This document shows positions 13,926-25,088 of a stretch of DNA of 64,000 nt, piece after piece. This DNA comes from Epiperipatus broadwayi (Eukaryota; Onychophora; Udeonychophora; Euonychophora; Peripatidae). Numbering within the stretch: position 1 is the first letter of the stretch; every line of letters starts with the position of its first letter. The notes beneath the pieces were generated by a model. The model ran no database searches, was not told the DNA's origin, and saw only the letters and a program-made list of their open reading frames with translations. Position numbers and translations under genes: made by a program. The stretch covers positions 717,501 through 781,500 of the forward strand of contig JAQFVV010006450.1 of the NCBI GenBank assembly GCA_028023455.1, read 5' to 3'.

Positions 13926-14284
13926 TACAAAGAGAAAATTAAATGTTTAGTTTTTTTTAAATATATTTTCTAACAGGAAACAAATCTCGGCGAAGTCTTA
14001 TGGTGTAGCAATTTGTACATCTAACTGCCATAGTCAAAATCCAGGCTGACTGTTTTTTTTTTTTTCCAAATCATTATATCATAGTGGCCATCTATTATTG
14101 GACAGTAAATGAGTAAATAGTTATTATTAGTTAAAGAGTAATGATCCCAACTTAATCAGAATTGGTCAGATGAATGTTGATGCAGATGAGTATGTAAAAT
14201 ATAATTGCAAAATGATGCAATTTTCATTATTGTTGGACAGATGTCCTACTTTACAAATGCTTAGCTTGTGGTTTATGATTATTT

Positions 14285-14318
14285 TTCCTTTTTTTTTTTT
14301 TAAAAAAAAAAAAAAAGG
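14285..14318. repeat. T13/A14 perfect hairpin
   Basis: TTCC followed by 13 T, then 14 A followed by GGAA: a self-complementary homopolymer pair. Such tracts are often poly(A) tails of two opposed retroelement insertions, but no bodies were recognised on either side. Confidence 0.8.
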
Positions 14319-14895
14319 AATTTCAGAATTGAATACTTTCATCAGCATATTTTTTCAAAATTGCTCTCGTAATTACCCCTCCCAACACACACATCTTTTT
14401 ATTTTAATTTTAAAATATTGGAAACATTTATTTTTAAACCTATTAGTTTCTTTGGATTTAATTACAACAATGAGGCCAAAAAATAATTGAAAAATCATGT
14501 TTTTAACTAAATGAATTTAATTTCAAACCACTTTTCTCATATGACAGAGTAAAGTAACTTTGTATTAATGATGAAAATGTGACAAATTATTTAATTAAAA
14601 TTGACTGGTAGAAATTTCTAAAAATAATTCAAATAATGCGAAAAGAAATATTTCAGCCAGTTACTTACTTTGTGTATAGTCTGTCTTCAACTTAATTTCC
14701 ATTTTCTAAAAAAGAATATTTCTTTTATTTAGGTTATATTTTTATGTTTTTTAATAGTTATTATTTTTTTTATTATCAAGTTTGATTTTTTATGAATTTT
14801 GTAATATACTATGACTTTGGTATTATAATGAATGATAATGAAAATTACATCAGGAGATTTATCTGAAGGTTTGTGATAACGGTATATTATTAGAT

Positions 14896-15867
14896 GTGAT
14901 ATGTTGGACTATTTCCATCATCTCATGAGTGAATGTTGAATATATAGAAAATTTTAAACTTTATTTAAATTTTCCAAATACAAACAACTTATTAGCAATA
15001 ACACACAAATAGACAACACAGGTTAGTAATTACACAATGTTTTGAGTAGTATTATTATCCACTCTTCTTCAGATGTCGCTGACCTGATATGCATAGTGAC
15101 ATTATTCACATAGAAGTTGAACTCGCACATTTAGATTCCTGAATATCGAATTTAAGTCAAAAGCTCTAACCAACTGAGCTATTCTGTCAAAGGCAACAGC
15201 TAGTAGAAATTTGATATATTTATATATGAGGGTTGGTTCAAATCTTCCTGAGTCCTTCAATTTTTATTTTATTTTAAGAGCAAGACTAATTAGTTTTTTT
15301 TCTAATTATTATTATTGTTTAATATTTTTCCTAAGAGCAAGATTAATTAGAGGCTTCCATACATTGTGTATTGCCACACTGGGAATACATAAAGTATGAA
15401 AGCCCCTAATTAATCTTGCTTTTAGGAAAAAATAGTAAATGATAATAATAATAATTTAAAAAAAAACTAATTAGTCTTGCTTTTAAAATAAAATAAAAAA
15501 ATTGAAGGACTCATGAGGATTTGAACCAATCCTCATATATAAATACATCAAATTTCTACTATATGTTGCCTTTGACAGAATAGCTCAGTTGGTTAGAGTG
15601 CTTGCCTTAAATTTGATATTCAAGAATCTAAAGGTTTGATTTCAACCTCTGTGCATATACTGTCACTGTGCACATCAGGCCATCAACACATGAAGAAGAG
15701 TGGAGAATAATAATACTTGAAACATTGTGTAATTACTAACCTGTGTTCTCTATTTGTGTGTTATTACTAACAAGTAGTTTGTAGTTGGAAAATTTAAAAA
15801 AAGTTTAAAATTTTCTATACATTAAACATTCACTCATAGATGATGGAAATAGTTCAACATATTACAT
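14896..15867. mobile_element. 1-kb palindrome of two opposed tRNA-derived SINEs
   Basis: The left arm (14896-15372) and right arm (15384-15867) are inverse copies with an 11-base loop (GCCACACTGGG). The right arm carries a tRNA-like head, GAATAGCTCAGTTGGTTAGAG (A-box type) near 15580-15600, then GGTTTGATTTC (B-box type) near 15633. The left arm has the same head on the minus strand near 15130-15195. The 13-mer TACATCAGGAGAT occurs at 14846-14858 and again at 15869-15881, as a target-site duplication would. The arms differ at scattered bases, so the pair is not recent. A more decayed relative lies at 25.8-26.3 kb. Confidence 0.85.
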
Positions 15868-15899
15868 TTACATCAGGAGATATTTTATATTTATAAAAC

Positions 15900-17620
15900 A
15901 TAAGATTTCATGGTCTATTAATTATTAGGTATACTGCATTCATGAGTTGTTACAATTGGTCATTTAATTATCTATAACCCCAACTGCCTATATGCAGATG
16001 TGAAAGCTAATATCAAATCATTTTTTTGATTTAATGAAAACAGTATATGTAATATATAAATAGAGAGGAAATAAAAAACAACATGCAATAAATTTTAGTG
16101 TCAAATGTTTATGATGCAAAAAAAAACAGTTTATTGTTTGGGAATTTATAAAAAGTTTGAACCCTGGAAGTGACAGGTTAGATCGTGATGTATGAATTTT
16201 AAGTTTGGAGTCTTCCACTTAGCATTGCATCAAAACACACTGGACTTTTTAATATATAAACATTATTATTCTTCAGGAGATCATTTGACCAAAGCAGATT
16301 TTTTTCCTCTATCAGATTCGCAATTACAGAAACCCTTAGTCTGCGTTCATCACTATATTACACCACACATGGCATTTTTAAATGAATGGTAAAGAACTAT
16401 CTTTGTAATATAAAAATAAACAAACCATCTCATGAGCAACCATGCTAGACTGTTCTATAGATCTGTCTGTTGTTTTATAAATATAATTTGTTGAAGGTTT
16501 AATTTATTTATGCTTATTTTATAGCAATCTAAAAAAAAATAAAGCATAGTAATAGTACCTATAGCAGTGTGTCACCACCAGTGGTTAAGATCACATCATA
16601 TTTGTCTTATTTTCTGTTTATAATATCAGCATGCCAACATTCATGTCATTAATCTAGGTTAATCTGCATATATCAACTTGCAGCTAACAATAGCTTGATA
16701 CCCATTAATCAATATATGAAGATAATTGAATAACTTTATAGCTTGAGAGTTCATAAGAAATTTATGCACCAAATATGTTAGAATTGAAATCAAACTGATA
16801 ATATTATGTTCCAGAATCTGATATTCTACCAATGCAGTGAACTACACAGGGTAACAATTTATCAAAGAATATTCTTTAATTAGCTAGAATGTCTATGGGA
16901 GTCCCAAAAATAGAGCTCTCAAAATATTTTATAAATTTATAATCATATTCACTGTTTTCAGAATTATTTATTGAAATTGATTAAGCCATTGTACATATTA
17001 CATGAAATTCATTAAGTTAGTAGAAATGATTTACTATTTATGAACATGTATTCTTTATTCTTTTTTCTTATATATAAATAATTGAGGTATATATAATTCT
17101 AATAGCATTTGTTTTGGTGTTGAATATGTATTGATCAAAGCAGGTAATGAAGCTGTTCAGTCTCGCAAATATCTATTAATTGTTGTTTATAATGCATTTT
17201 CTTTATATTTATTATATTGTAGTATTGATTTTTCCATTGTTTGTATTTGTAATTCAAATTTGCATATGTTTGTTCTTATGTGTAATGAGATGATGTCTTT
17301 CTTCTTTATAATATAAAGGTGGGTGTACCTTTGTTGAAGCTTATCATAATCGTAGCTCTCTTGTTAATTACTGCCACTGCTTTATTGTAGAGATCTATCT
17401 CGATATAATGTAGTAGTTAAAAAAATTATGACCACACATTTTTTTACATGTTATTTTAATGATATTTAATGGAATGTACATTATTATTACTCATAGTTCA
17501 CAAGCTAATAAAAATTATTCTATTTAAAAAAATTTGTTGAGTTAAGTATATTTCTAACTACAATGATATGTTTGTGAATGCATATTTATTAGGTTAGTCT
17601 GTTTTAAAAAAAACAATCAA
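15900..17620. other. AT-rich stretch with decayed SINE pieces
   Basis: Near 16150-16250 and 16790-16860 there are weak matches to the SINE seen at 17640-17745 and 39085-39185 (the 'GGAAGTGA' and 'TGAACTACACAGGG' phrases). Near 16620-16735 there is a match to the ATACCCATT-AATCAAC-type repeat seen at 39.8 and 44.8 kb. Nothing coding was recognised. Confidence 0.45.
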
Positions 17621-17634
17621 ATGGTTTATCGCTT

Positions 17635-17748
17635 GTGGAGTTTATATGAAATTTAAGCACTGGAAGTGATGATTGAGCTGTGATCCATTGACCTTGAGGC
17701 ATAGAATTTGACATTTGACCATTGCATTAAACTACACAGGACAAAATA
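17635..17748 (-). repeat. tRNA-like SINE, antisense copy
   Basis: On the minus strand this reads CCTGTGTAGTTTAATGCAATGG (A-box-like), then CAAGGTCAATGGATCACAGC (B-box-like) and CATCACTTCCAGTGC. The same order appears in sense at 39085-39185. It is decayed and is not a tRNA gene. Confidence 0.5.
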
Positions 17749-18529
17749 ATGTAGTGTAACTGATGAAACTAATTACTCTTTAATCTGTAAGCATTTTTTT
17801 AAATTAATGATTTCTGATATAATTTATTTAAAATCATAGTATATTAATTTCAAGCATATTACAAACATGAATTTATTTGACTTGTTTCATATTGCATAAT
17901 ATTTCATTATGTAATCTTAATTAAATTATATCTTATTATTATTTAGTTGTAGTGAAGTTTCTTTTTTTTATTTTTCATATAAAAATTTAAATGTTAATAT
18001 AAAAGAGCAGTAAGACTATTTAAAAAGTGAGCAAAAATTTCAATAAATAAGAACAAATTATTGAATCAGTTGTTTGAAAAATCATGTGATATTTTCTAGA
18101 TCACAATATGGTTGAATATAACAGTTTTATACAATTGACCAGATATTTTATTTAACCATTGGTAATACTAATATTTATTGCTCATGACTGAAGTTGGAAT
18201 ATGGGAAATGATGAACTTAGCCATGATCCATGGACCTTCGCAACTGACATTGAGTCAGTAATTCTGATGACATCTTCATCAGCATTAGACTAGTGGTTCG
18301 ATATAACCAAATCTAGCATTTAGTTATAACTGATACTGATTTAATTATTAGAACTCAACCAGCAAAGTGCTATTGAAATACTAATAATTTATTAATATTA
18401 TATATTTAGATAAATAAACTTGTTGTTAAGTTTAAAACTTTTTTTGTGTATTATTTCTAAAATAATTTAATGAGTGTACAGCACAGTTATTTGTAACTAC
18501 TAACTCAGAATGTATGTATGTTGCAAAGA

Positions 18530-19190
18530 ATTCATTTAGTATTTAATGAATAATATATCAAGTGTAATTTTTACTATACCAATCTCACACAAGGTAGGGA
18601 TTGGTTTCTATCCATTGTCAACATCTTGTAAAGGGTTGTAATAATAAACATATGACCAAAGATATGTGGAAAAAATGATTCCCAAGATGCACATTTTATG
18701 CTGAACCAGCACTCATCAGTTGCACCAGATCTCATTCTCTTACACATATCTTTATCATCATTCAGTGTATATAGATGCCAAATTACTACAGTTTAATTAA
18801 TAAAAAACTTACTTTCATCACAAATTTTCAAATCACTTGATGGAAATATATTAATAATTTTTATTAATCATTCATCAGACTAGAGATTATTGATTTAATG
18901 AATAGTATTTCTGTAATACAATTTTCACTATTCCACTCTCACAGAAAATAGGTACTGGTTTCTATCTGCTTTCAATACTGGGTGGGAATCTTGGTGATCA
19001 TATGTCTTTTCCACATGTCTTTGGTCATGTATTAATTATTATACTCCTCCACAAGGTGTTGAAATTAGATAGAAACCAGTCTCTACCTTGTGTATAGTGA
19101 AAATTACATTACAGAAATGTTATTTATTAAATGGATAATCTCTAATCTAATGAATGACTAATAAAAATTATTATTCATTTAGTATTTTTA
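18530..19190. repeat. three-copy repeat cluster, one copy inverted
   Basis: A unit reading roughly 'ACTAGAGATTAT...ATTTCTGTAAT...TTTTCACTAT..CACACAAGGTAGGGACTGGTTTCTATC' occurs in sense at 18530-18680 and 18835-19010, and in antisense at 19010-19190. Single pieces recur at 41480-41530 and 41830-41900. The head-to-tail plus head-to-head arrangement suggests repeated insertion of a short SINE-like element. Confidence 0.65.
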
Positions 19191-19620
19191 TTATATTATC
19201 TGCATTGGTATTTTTGATTATTCTGTATTTTATCCATTTTGAGCCTAAATCAGTAACTATAATAAATATACATCCATGAAAGGGCCTCGGATGATCTATA
19301 TGAACTCTTACCTATGGTTTTGTACCTTCTGAACTATGATTTTAATTTTTTTGTTGGTAACCTTGCTGTTTATTATCAATCTTGACACGTCTTTACAGTC
19401 CCTCAATATTATTATTAATGTCTAGCCATCAGACATATGATCAACCAGTTCACTCACATGAAGTATTTTGGGTGCCTTTCATTTAGCAGGTCTAACATGC
19501 ATTTCTTCCTCTCACTTGGAATCAAAACTGCACATGGCTAAGCTTTCATGAACATTACACATTTGTGGAACATTATTATTTGACCATTTTCGGGACCAAG
19601 CTTATCTTACTCAATTTTTA
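19170..19620 (-). pseudogene. Ty3/gypsy integrase relic
   Basis: On the minus strand near 19200-19310 the frame reads VHIDHPRPFHGCIFIIV, then TDLGSKWIKYR and further residues. This matches the gypsy integrase core region (R-V-H-x-D-x-x-G-P-F-x-G-x-x-F/Y-I-I-V-x-D-x-x-S-K-W), including the first catalytic Asp in HID. Upstream (19380-19500) LLNERHPKYF corresponds to the L-H-x-x-H-P-G phrase before the core, and WLDINNNIEG-like residues follow. Stops and frameshifts break it, and no RT, RNase H or LTR was found nearby. It is a dead fragment of an LTR retrotransposon. Confidence 0.7.
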
Positions 19621-19789
19621 ACTAATTTGTAACTTGCATCATTTTTATTACAGTCTGCTATGACTTTACTATTTAATTTCTTTAGACTGTTTTGGACTTT
19701 AAATTTTAATATGGCCCTTTTGATACATTCAATACTTATTCTTAGATGTCAGAACCAGTATCATGTCAATATAGGTCTCAAATACTTAG

Positions 19790-19845
19790 CTATAATATAT
19801 TATAACGTTTTCCGTCTCTATAATATATTATAACGTTTTCCGTCT
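19790..19845. repeat. perfect 28-bp tandem duplication
   Basis: CTATAATATATTATAACG followed by TTTTCCGTCT occurs twice back to back with no mismatch, including the CpGs. This suggests a recent duplication or a constrained sequence. Confidence 0.9.
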
Positions 19846-20020
19846 TGCTAGGCCTCTATACGCATTATAAAATGTGCGAGTTGATCAAGTTATGTCAAAA
19901 AGAAGAAAAAGATTTATTTTTTTATTTCAAAAAAACATAATTATATTTCCTGATCAACTCTACCTAGTAATTGTTGTGAATTACGCCATCAACAAATCAG
20001 CTTTTAATTTATTTGATCAG

Positions 20021-20188
20021 GGCACCAGGATTCTGTAAAAGAACCTGCTGAAATCTGTCAAATAATGTATCGCAAATTAAAAAGAAAAATGTTTTTTTTA
20101 AACGAATCGGTATTACATCATACCAGTAAGGAGAATTATTTTTTTAAGATTATTATTCCTGGAGCTTATTCAAAACTTACTGGCAAAG
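20021..20188 (+). other. exon-like open tract (candidate internal exon)
   Basis: A plausible 3' splice site (TTTTAATTTATTTGATCAG) precedes 20021, and the donor AAAG|GTAAAT follows 20188. Between them one frame is open for 55 codons. It starts HQDSVKEPAEICQIMYRKLK and ends FKIIIPGAYSKLTGK. The frame mixes polar and hydrophobic residues, although part is encoded by A/T runs. I do not recognise the protein. Chance remains a real possibility: such a length should arise now and then in a window this size. A rival minus-strand reading of the same DNA exists. Confidence 0.25.
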
Positions 20189-20190
20189 GT

Positions 20191-20252
20191 AAATTACGTT
20201 TTTAAATCTTACTAAACTAATAAATTACGTTTTTAAATCTTACTAAACTAAT
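20191..20252. repeat. perfect 31-bp tandem duplication
   Basis: AAATTACGTTTTTAAATC followed by TTACTAAACTAAT occurs twice with no mismatch, directly after the candidate donor at 20189. The CpG in ACG is kept in both copies. Confidence 0.9.
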
Positions 20253-20616
20253 AAATTTAATAATAAACACTAATAAATATTATTAATAACGTATAAATGA
20301 AAATTGATATTAGAAATATTTTTATTCTAACAGATTAAAAATCTGTTTAAGTTAAATTGCGAATTAAATAAACTGGAGAGAACACACACTAATCCAAATA
20401 TGAATACACTAATAAAAAACAAGTTTCACAATTAAAAAAGTTCTTGGATAAATAAAAGTCTCTTGAATAGAAAAATTAAAGTCTCTATCGGGGGTCCTAT
20501 TATAAGTATATTTTTACGAGTTGTTTGCAAAATGGTTTGTCGACAATTTAGTCACAATCGTGAATAATAAAGAGTCATAGCTTACCGGTAAGTTTAGTGA
20601 AAAAGTTGTAGCTTAC

Positions 20617-20747
20617 TATGCATAGTTTTTTGGGTTAGAATGAGCTCGGTCATTGGTTATTATTTGATCTTGTAGTCTATTCCGAAGGCTAGTCGCAGAA
20701 GCTTTTCTAGTGTCCATCTTCTTAACGATGTCAGCTATAACCCCAGT
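20617..20747 (-). other. exon-like open tract, minus strand
   Basis: Read on the minus strand from 20747 this gives TGVIADIVKKMDTRKASATS, continuing LRNRLQDQIITNDRAHSNPKNYA. It is followed at 20616 by the donor-like GTAAGC. An in-frame ATG at 20717-20715 sits in a good Kozak context (AAGAAGATGG), and a TAG acceptor-like site precedes 20747, so it could be a first or an internal exon. The tract lies in the most GC- and CpG-rich block of the window, and its charged, Ser/Arg-rich composition looks like a real cytoplasmic protein. I do not recognise the family. Without a second linked exon it stays a candidate. Confidence 0.35.
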
Positions 20748-20749
20748 CT

Positions 20750-21180
20750 ACTCCCGCATGAAGGATTATTTCATCGTGAAGTGGTCTTGGATTTAATAAT
20801 CCAAAATCAGCCAAAGGAAAAAAACAGACAAAACAAGACGTTCGTCAAACTGGTCTCTGCCTTTTGTACTAGATACCCAGTTTTCAGACTTCTGCATATG
20901 TTATTATCATGGCATTTAGGTTCATAATCTTATACATTCTTTATCATTTTTCAATTACAAAGTCTTTATTTTTTCCAGCATAATTCTGCCATCTTTAATT
21001 AGCTAAAATATTTTTCTTTTAGCTTATCTTTTTACTTTTTGAATTCTTTTACTTTATCAGAATTAGTAATCTGCATGTCTTTTGTTTTCTCCAATTCCTA
21101 CTTTTATTTTTAATTACATAAAAAAATATAAAAGACAATTTTAACTTTCACTGTACGTTTTTTAAAAAAATAAATTATAG
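20750..21180. other. moderately GC-rich to AT-rich flank of the exon-like block
   Basis: 20750-20900 keeps CpGs and a pyrimidine-rich tract (minus strand, TTTGTCTGTTTTTTTCC) that could belong to a splice acceptor. Beyond 20900 the DNA returns to ordinary AT-rich sequence with nothing recognised. Confidence 0.35.
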
Positions 21181-21181
21181 T

Positions 21182-21296
21182 CAAGCGTTGTTAGCCGAGA
21201 GGTCATCGCACCCGCTTTGCAAGCAAGTAGTTGGTTGCAGACGGGTGTGGGTTCGCGTCCCGGCCGATGCTATGACATATGGAAAAAAAAAAAAAA
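21182..21296 (+). mobile_element. tRNA-derived SINE (best-preserved copy)
   Basis: It starts CAAGCGTTGTTAGCCGAGAGG, a tRNA-like acceptor and A box. It continues to GGTTCGCGTCCCGGCC (a near-perfect B box at 21249-21264), then GATGCTATGACATATGG and a poly(A) run. Decayed relatives lie at 37470-37565 (plus) and 58428-58520 (minus), with the same GATGCTATGACA tail. The head is GC-rich and could still recruit RNA polymerase III. A free tRNA gene is unlikely because of the shared tail and poly(A). Confidence 0.75.
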
Positions 21297-21579
21297 ATTA
21301 TACTAATAAAAAAAATTAAGTTTACTCTTTTTTTTTTTTTTTAGCTTTCACCAAATGCCAATATATTTGTACCATATATAAATAAACAGTACAATATAAT
21401 GATACATTTTTTTATCTGTTTATTTTTACTGGCACAATTATCATTTCTTTCATATTAATAGGGTTTCTGTTTACTTTCATCCCAACCAAGTTCATCTTGT
21501 TAATTTGAATTTTGTCATACATAAAATCAGTTTTCCACAAGCCTGAAAATGAAAACAGTAAGAGAAACATAAACAGGCA

Positions 21580-23190
21580 GATATAAAGATCTAACTTACT
21601 TTGGAGTGTAAGAACTATCAGTGCAAGCTATAGTAATCAACAAAATCCCCTATCTACTCCCTACTCACCCCAAACTAATTTCTATCTTGTGGTCTTCATT
21701 AATGAGGAGCCTTGAATCTGAAAGCATTGCACCTAGATCTTCAGATCTAATGCAACTCTCCAGCCATATTTTATCTATTTAGTTAATTACAAAGTGATTA
21801 GTCTGAAATGAAAACACAATAAAGTTTTCAATCCAAGTTCATTTGCTTATATAGTCATACAGATTTGTACCTAGTTCAGTATCTATACATTTTGGTGTCT
21901 CTATTTTTTTAATAACCATGGTTTCCATCATCCTTTAACTATGATTAGTATTAAACCACTAAAATGTTACAGAATCAGGTTTTTTTTATGCTTACATAAG
22001 CTGTTAAAACAAAAGAAACTCTTCATGCATTAATGCCACCCAGTGGGAGTCATAGAAATTGATGGATCAGAAGGTTTGTACCTCAAAATCCCTATATAAT
22101 GCCTATTCATCCAATATCTCCAGATTCACTTCTAGTTTGTGGCCTTCATCAGTGAGGAGTCTTGGATCTGAGAGCATTGCACCCAGATCTTTGAATCTAA
22201 TTCAACCCTTCAGCAACCATCTTCTGGCATTCATTGATTATTATGTTTTTGCAGTGACTGACCTTACTGTATAAAGAGAGTTGCCATTGTTTTAGCTTTG
22301 TGTGTGCATAAGAAATGGTGATTGTGTGACATTTTAGTGCTTTAATAGCCAATTCTGGCCATAGAATGATGGTGACTATGGTTATTTAAAAAAACCAAAG
22401 ACCCCAAAATGTATAGATACTGAGCTATACAATTGAATGGACTTGGATTGAAAACACTGTGTTTTCCATTTTGGATACATAACTTTATAGTCAACTAAAA
22501 AAATAAAAGGTGGCTGCTGGAGATTGCATTAGTTCTAAAGATATATATGCAATGATCTCAGATCAAAGGCTCATCAGTGAGGAAAGCCACAATCTAGAAA
22601 CTAGTCTGAGGATTGGGTGAGTAGGCACTAGATAGGGATTTTGATGCACAAACCTTTTTGTGTCCATCAGTTATTATGGTTTGCACTGGATTGCACTACC
22701 ATATGGAGAGAGTTGCTATTGTTTTAACAGCTTGCATAAGCATAAGAAATGATAATCATGTGATGTTTTAGTAGTTTAATCCAAATCCTGGTCAAAGAAT
22801 GTTGATGATTATAGTTATTAAAAACACCAAAGACACTAAAATGTGTAGATACTGAACTGGGTTCATATCTGTATGACTATACTAGCAAATGATGTTGGAT
22901 TGAAAACATTATCGGTTTTCATTTTGGATTCATAGCTTTGAAGTTAACCATAAAGATAAAAGATTGCTGCTGGAGGGTTAAATTACATTTGAAGACTTAG
23001 GCACAGTGCTCTCAGATATAATGCTCCTCGCTGATGAAGGCACAAGCTAGAAACTAGTCTCTATTAAAAGAGTAAGCACTAGGAAGGATTTTGATGCACA
23101 AACTTCTAGCATCTATTATTTACTGTGGTTTGAACTGGGTGACATTATTGTATAGATAGAGTGGCTAATGGTGAGGATGTGATATTTACC
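21580..23190. repeat. four-unit cluster of one dispersed repeat, two units per orientation
   Basis: A unit of up to about 480 bp occurs four times. Two copies are on the minus strand (about 21580-22040 and the partial 22045-22270), and two on the plus strand (about 22270-22695 and 22700-23190). Plus-sense landmarks in order: GCATAAGAAATGRTGATYATGTGA, the ACYAAAATGTRTAGATACTGA block, GTTGCTGCTGGAG, CTCAGATMTAATGCTC, GATGAAGGCCACAAGCTAGAAACTAGTCT, then TTTTGATGCACAAACCTT. Other pieces lie at 42780-42840 and 49035-49290. No protein is encoded. The CTGATGAAG...GAAAC phrase resembles the one in the 57.5-kb inverted repeat. Confidence 0.75.
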
Positions 23191-23199
23191 ACTTAAATA

Positions 23200-25020
23200 G
23201 CTTGATTAATTCATTTAAGTGGACACATCTTTGTTTAGGTTATAAAAGATTTTTGTTTATAAATGAGTTTTTAGTTAAAAAGAATAGGTCATCATATTTG
23301 ATTATTTATCCAATATAACTCCTTGGTTTTTGCTAAAGCTTCATATCATGCTCAAAGAAACATTTTTTTGCTGGAAAAATATGACAATACAATTATGATC
23401 TCCAGAAAATGTAATCAAATTATTTACACTATTGTTTTAAGCAATTGCGACATCTGACACTTTTATCTGAACACAATTATGTGTCACCTCATATTAATAA
23501 TAAATGAATATATTCATAGATGATTTTTTTCTTTTAAAAAAAAAATATTTGTGTGTGCGTGGTTATTAATTGTATAATATCTTTAGTTCAATTAATTACC
23601 CATTAATAATTATGAATTCCACAAAGTGAAAAATTACTTTCTTTACAAATATATACTGAGACATTTTAATCTTACTCTTACTTCTTTATATAGTTTTGGA
23701 TTTAATTTAACTATTAGAATTATTCCGAGATATTAGCTATTAAATCTCGTATCGTAATTAATTTCTCTCTGCATGATCAATATTTAGTATGCTGCTGTAA
23801 AAAGACGGTACAGTATTTATTTTTTCTAAATAAAATTTTTATGGAATATTTCAGTATCTTTCTGTATCAAATAATTAAATCTGAAATTGGTACGAAGAAA
23901 AATATATATTTTAATTTTAACAATAAAACTCAATTAAGAACTGAATATTAGCTAAACAAGCAATTATCTTGCTGAATCAGTAATTAGTTTAGAAACCAAA
24001 TCATTGATAAACAAGAAGGTAGCGCAATTAAATTGCTTCTCAATAGAAGGAACAGACATAATGTTATAATTAGAGAAGGACAAACTGATATAAAAGCATA
24101 AGCTTCGTAAATTTTAAAAAATCAGTTCAAATTAATTGAAGCAGGGAGTTTTCTAGTAGTTTGTATATGCTTTCTGTTTTTATTATTTGTATTGGAGTTG
24201 AGATCTAGAGGCATCAGTTATAGACAAACTGTTATCAAAGATACTGTAGAATTAACTGCATAAAAGGCGGTAAATATTATTATAAATATATCTCAGCAAT
24301 GTGGAATCCTGTATTTGTGGTGGTATTCAATGATGTATGATAAAACATGATCCTGTGAATGATATATAGCTCCAATCCTCATATAAACAACTGATTGTCA
24401 TATAGCGACCAATATTGCAATAAGTGTCCTATTGCTAGAATTGCAGTCCAGAAGAATTGCTTATATGAAATGATAACCCTTCTCTTAGAATAATAAAATA
24501 AAACAATCAAGAAAAAGAACTTTCAGGAATTAATTTTGTATAATCTGAAAGTGATAAAGAATCCAGAGAAATTATTAACTTACAGTATTGCAAGATTAAA
24601 ACAAACAAATCCCAATAAACAATTTTCTGCGCACTAGAATTTTAAATGAAAAATACACACATATATAAACGAGTATTTTAAAATGAAGGATCTCAATACC
24701 CCTGGCTGATATTTCAGACTTACTTAATAACAAAAATAATTATATTTAAATAGTTTATGACCAAAAAGAAATCATTTTGTATTTAATTTGTACTTGTGTG
24801 TGTGTGTGTGTGATTTTAATAAATCCTTATTTTGATCAATTTTGTTATGCAAGTCTATTATAATTGCCCAGTGAAAGTATAGATTAATTGATAATCAACT
24901 TTATAGTATAGAAGAATTAAATAATTTGCTTGAAAGTAGATTGATTAATTTACGTTTTTTAATATTTGTCTTCGCTTCTATAATTAGAACTTTCATTTAT
25001 TTTAAATTAATTATTAAAAA
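23200..25020. other. AT-rich stretch with a (TG)n microsatellite
   Basis: 24795-24812 is a (TG)9 run. Nothing else was recognised in this stretch. Confidence 0.5.
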
Positions 25021-25024
25021 AAAT

Positions 25025-25088
25025 ATCTCTAAAATAATTTTGCATCAGCTATTAAAAAATATCATCTCTAAAATAATTTTGCATCAGC
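25025..25088. repeat. 25-bp direct repeat, 39-bp period
   Basis: ATCTCTAAAATAATTTTGC followed by ATCAGC occurs exactly at 25025-25049 and 25064-25088, separated by TATTAAAAAATATC. Confidence 0.85.

Noticed and set aside
14170-14490. 106-codon open frame on the plus strand
   Set aside because: It runs through the T13/A14 hairpin (Phe and Lys runs) and has no recognisable domain, so it is a chance frame.
15575-15650. tRNA gene with GAATAGCTCAGTTGGTTAGAG
   Set aside because: The same head occurs inverted in the other palindrome arm with a shared SINE body, and the anticodon arm does not fold.
19860-20880. LTR of the neighbouring gypsy relic
   Set aside because: I looked for a TG...CA-bounded terminal repeat or a primer-binding site and found no second copy of this block in the window.
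21182-21262. A true tRNA gene
   Set aside because: The promoter boxes are good, but the segment continues into a tail shared with two other copies and a poly(A) run. It is a SINE head.
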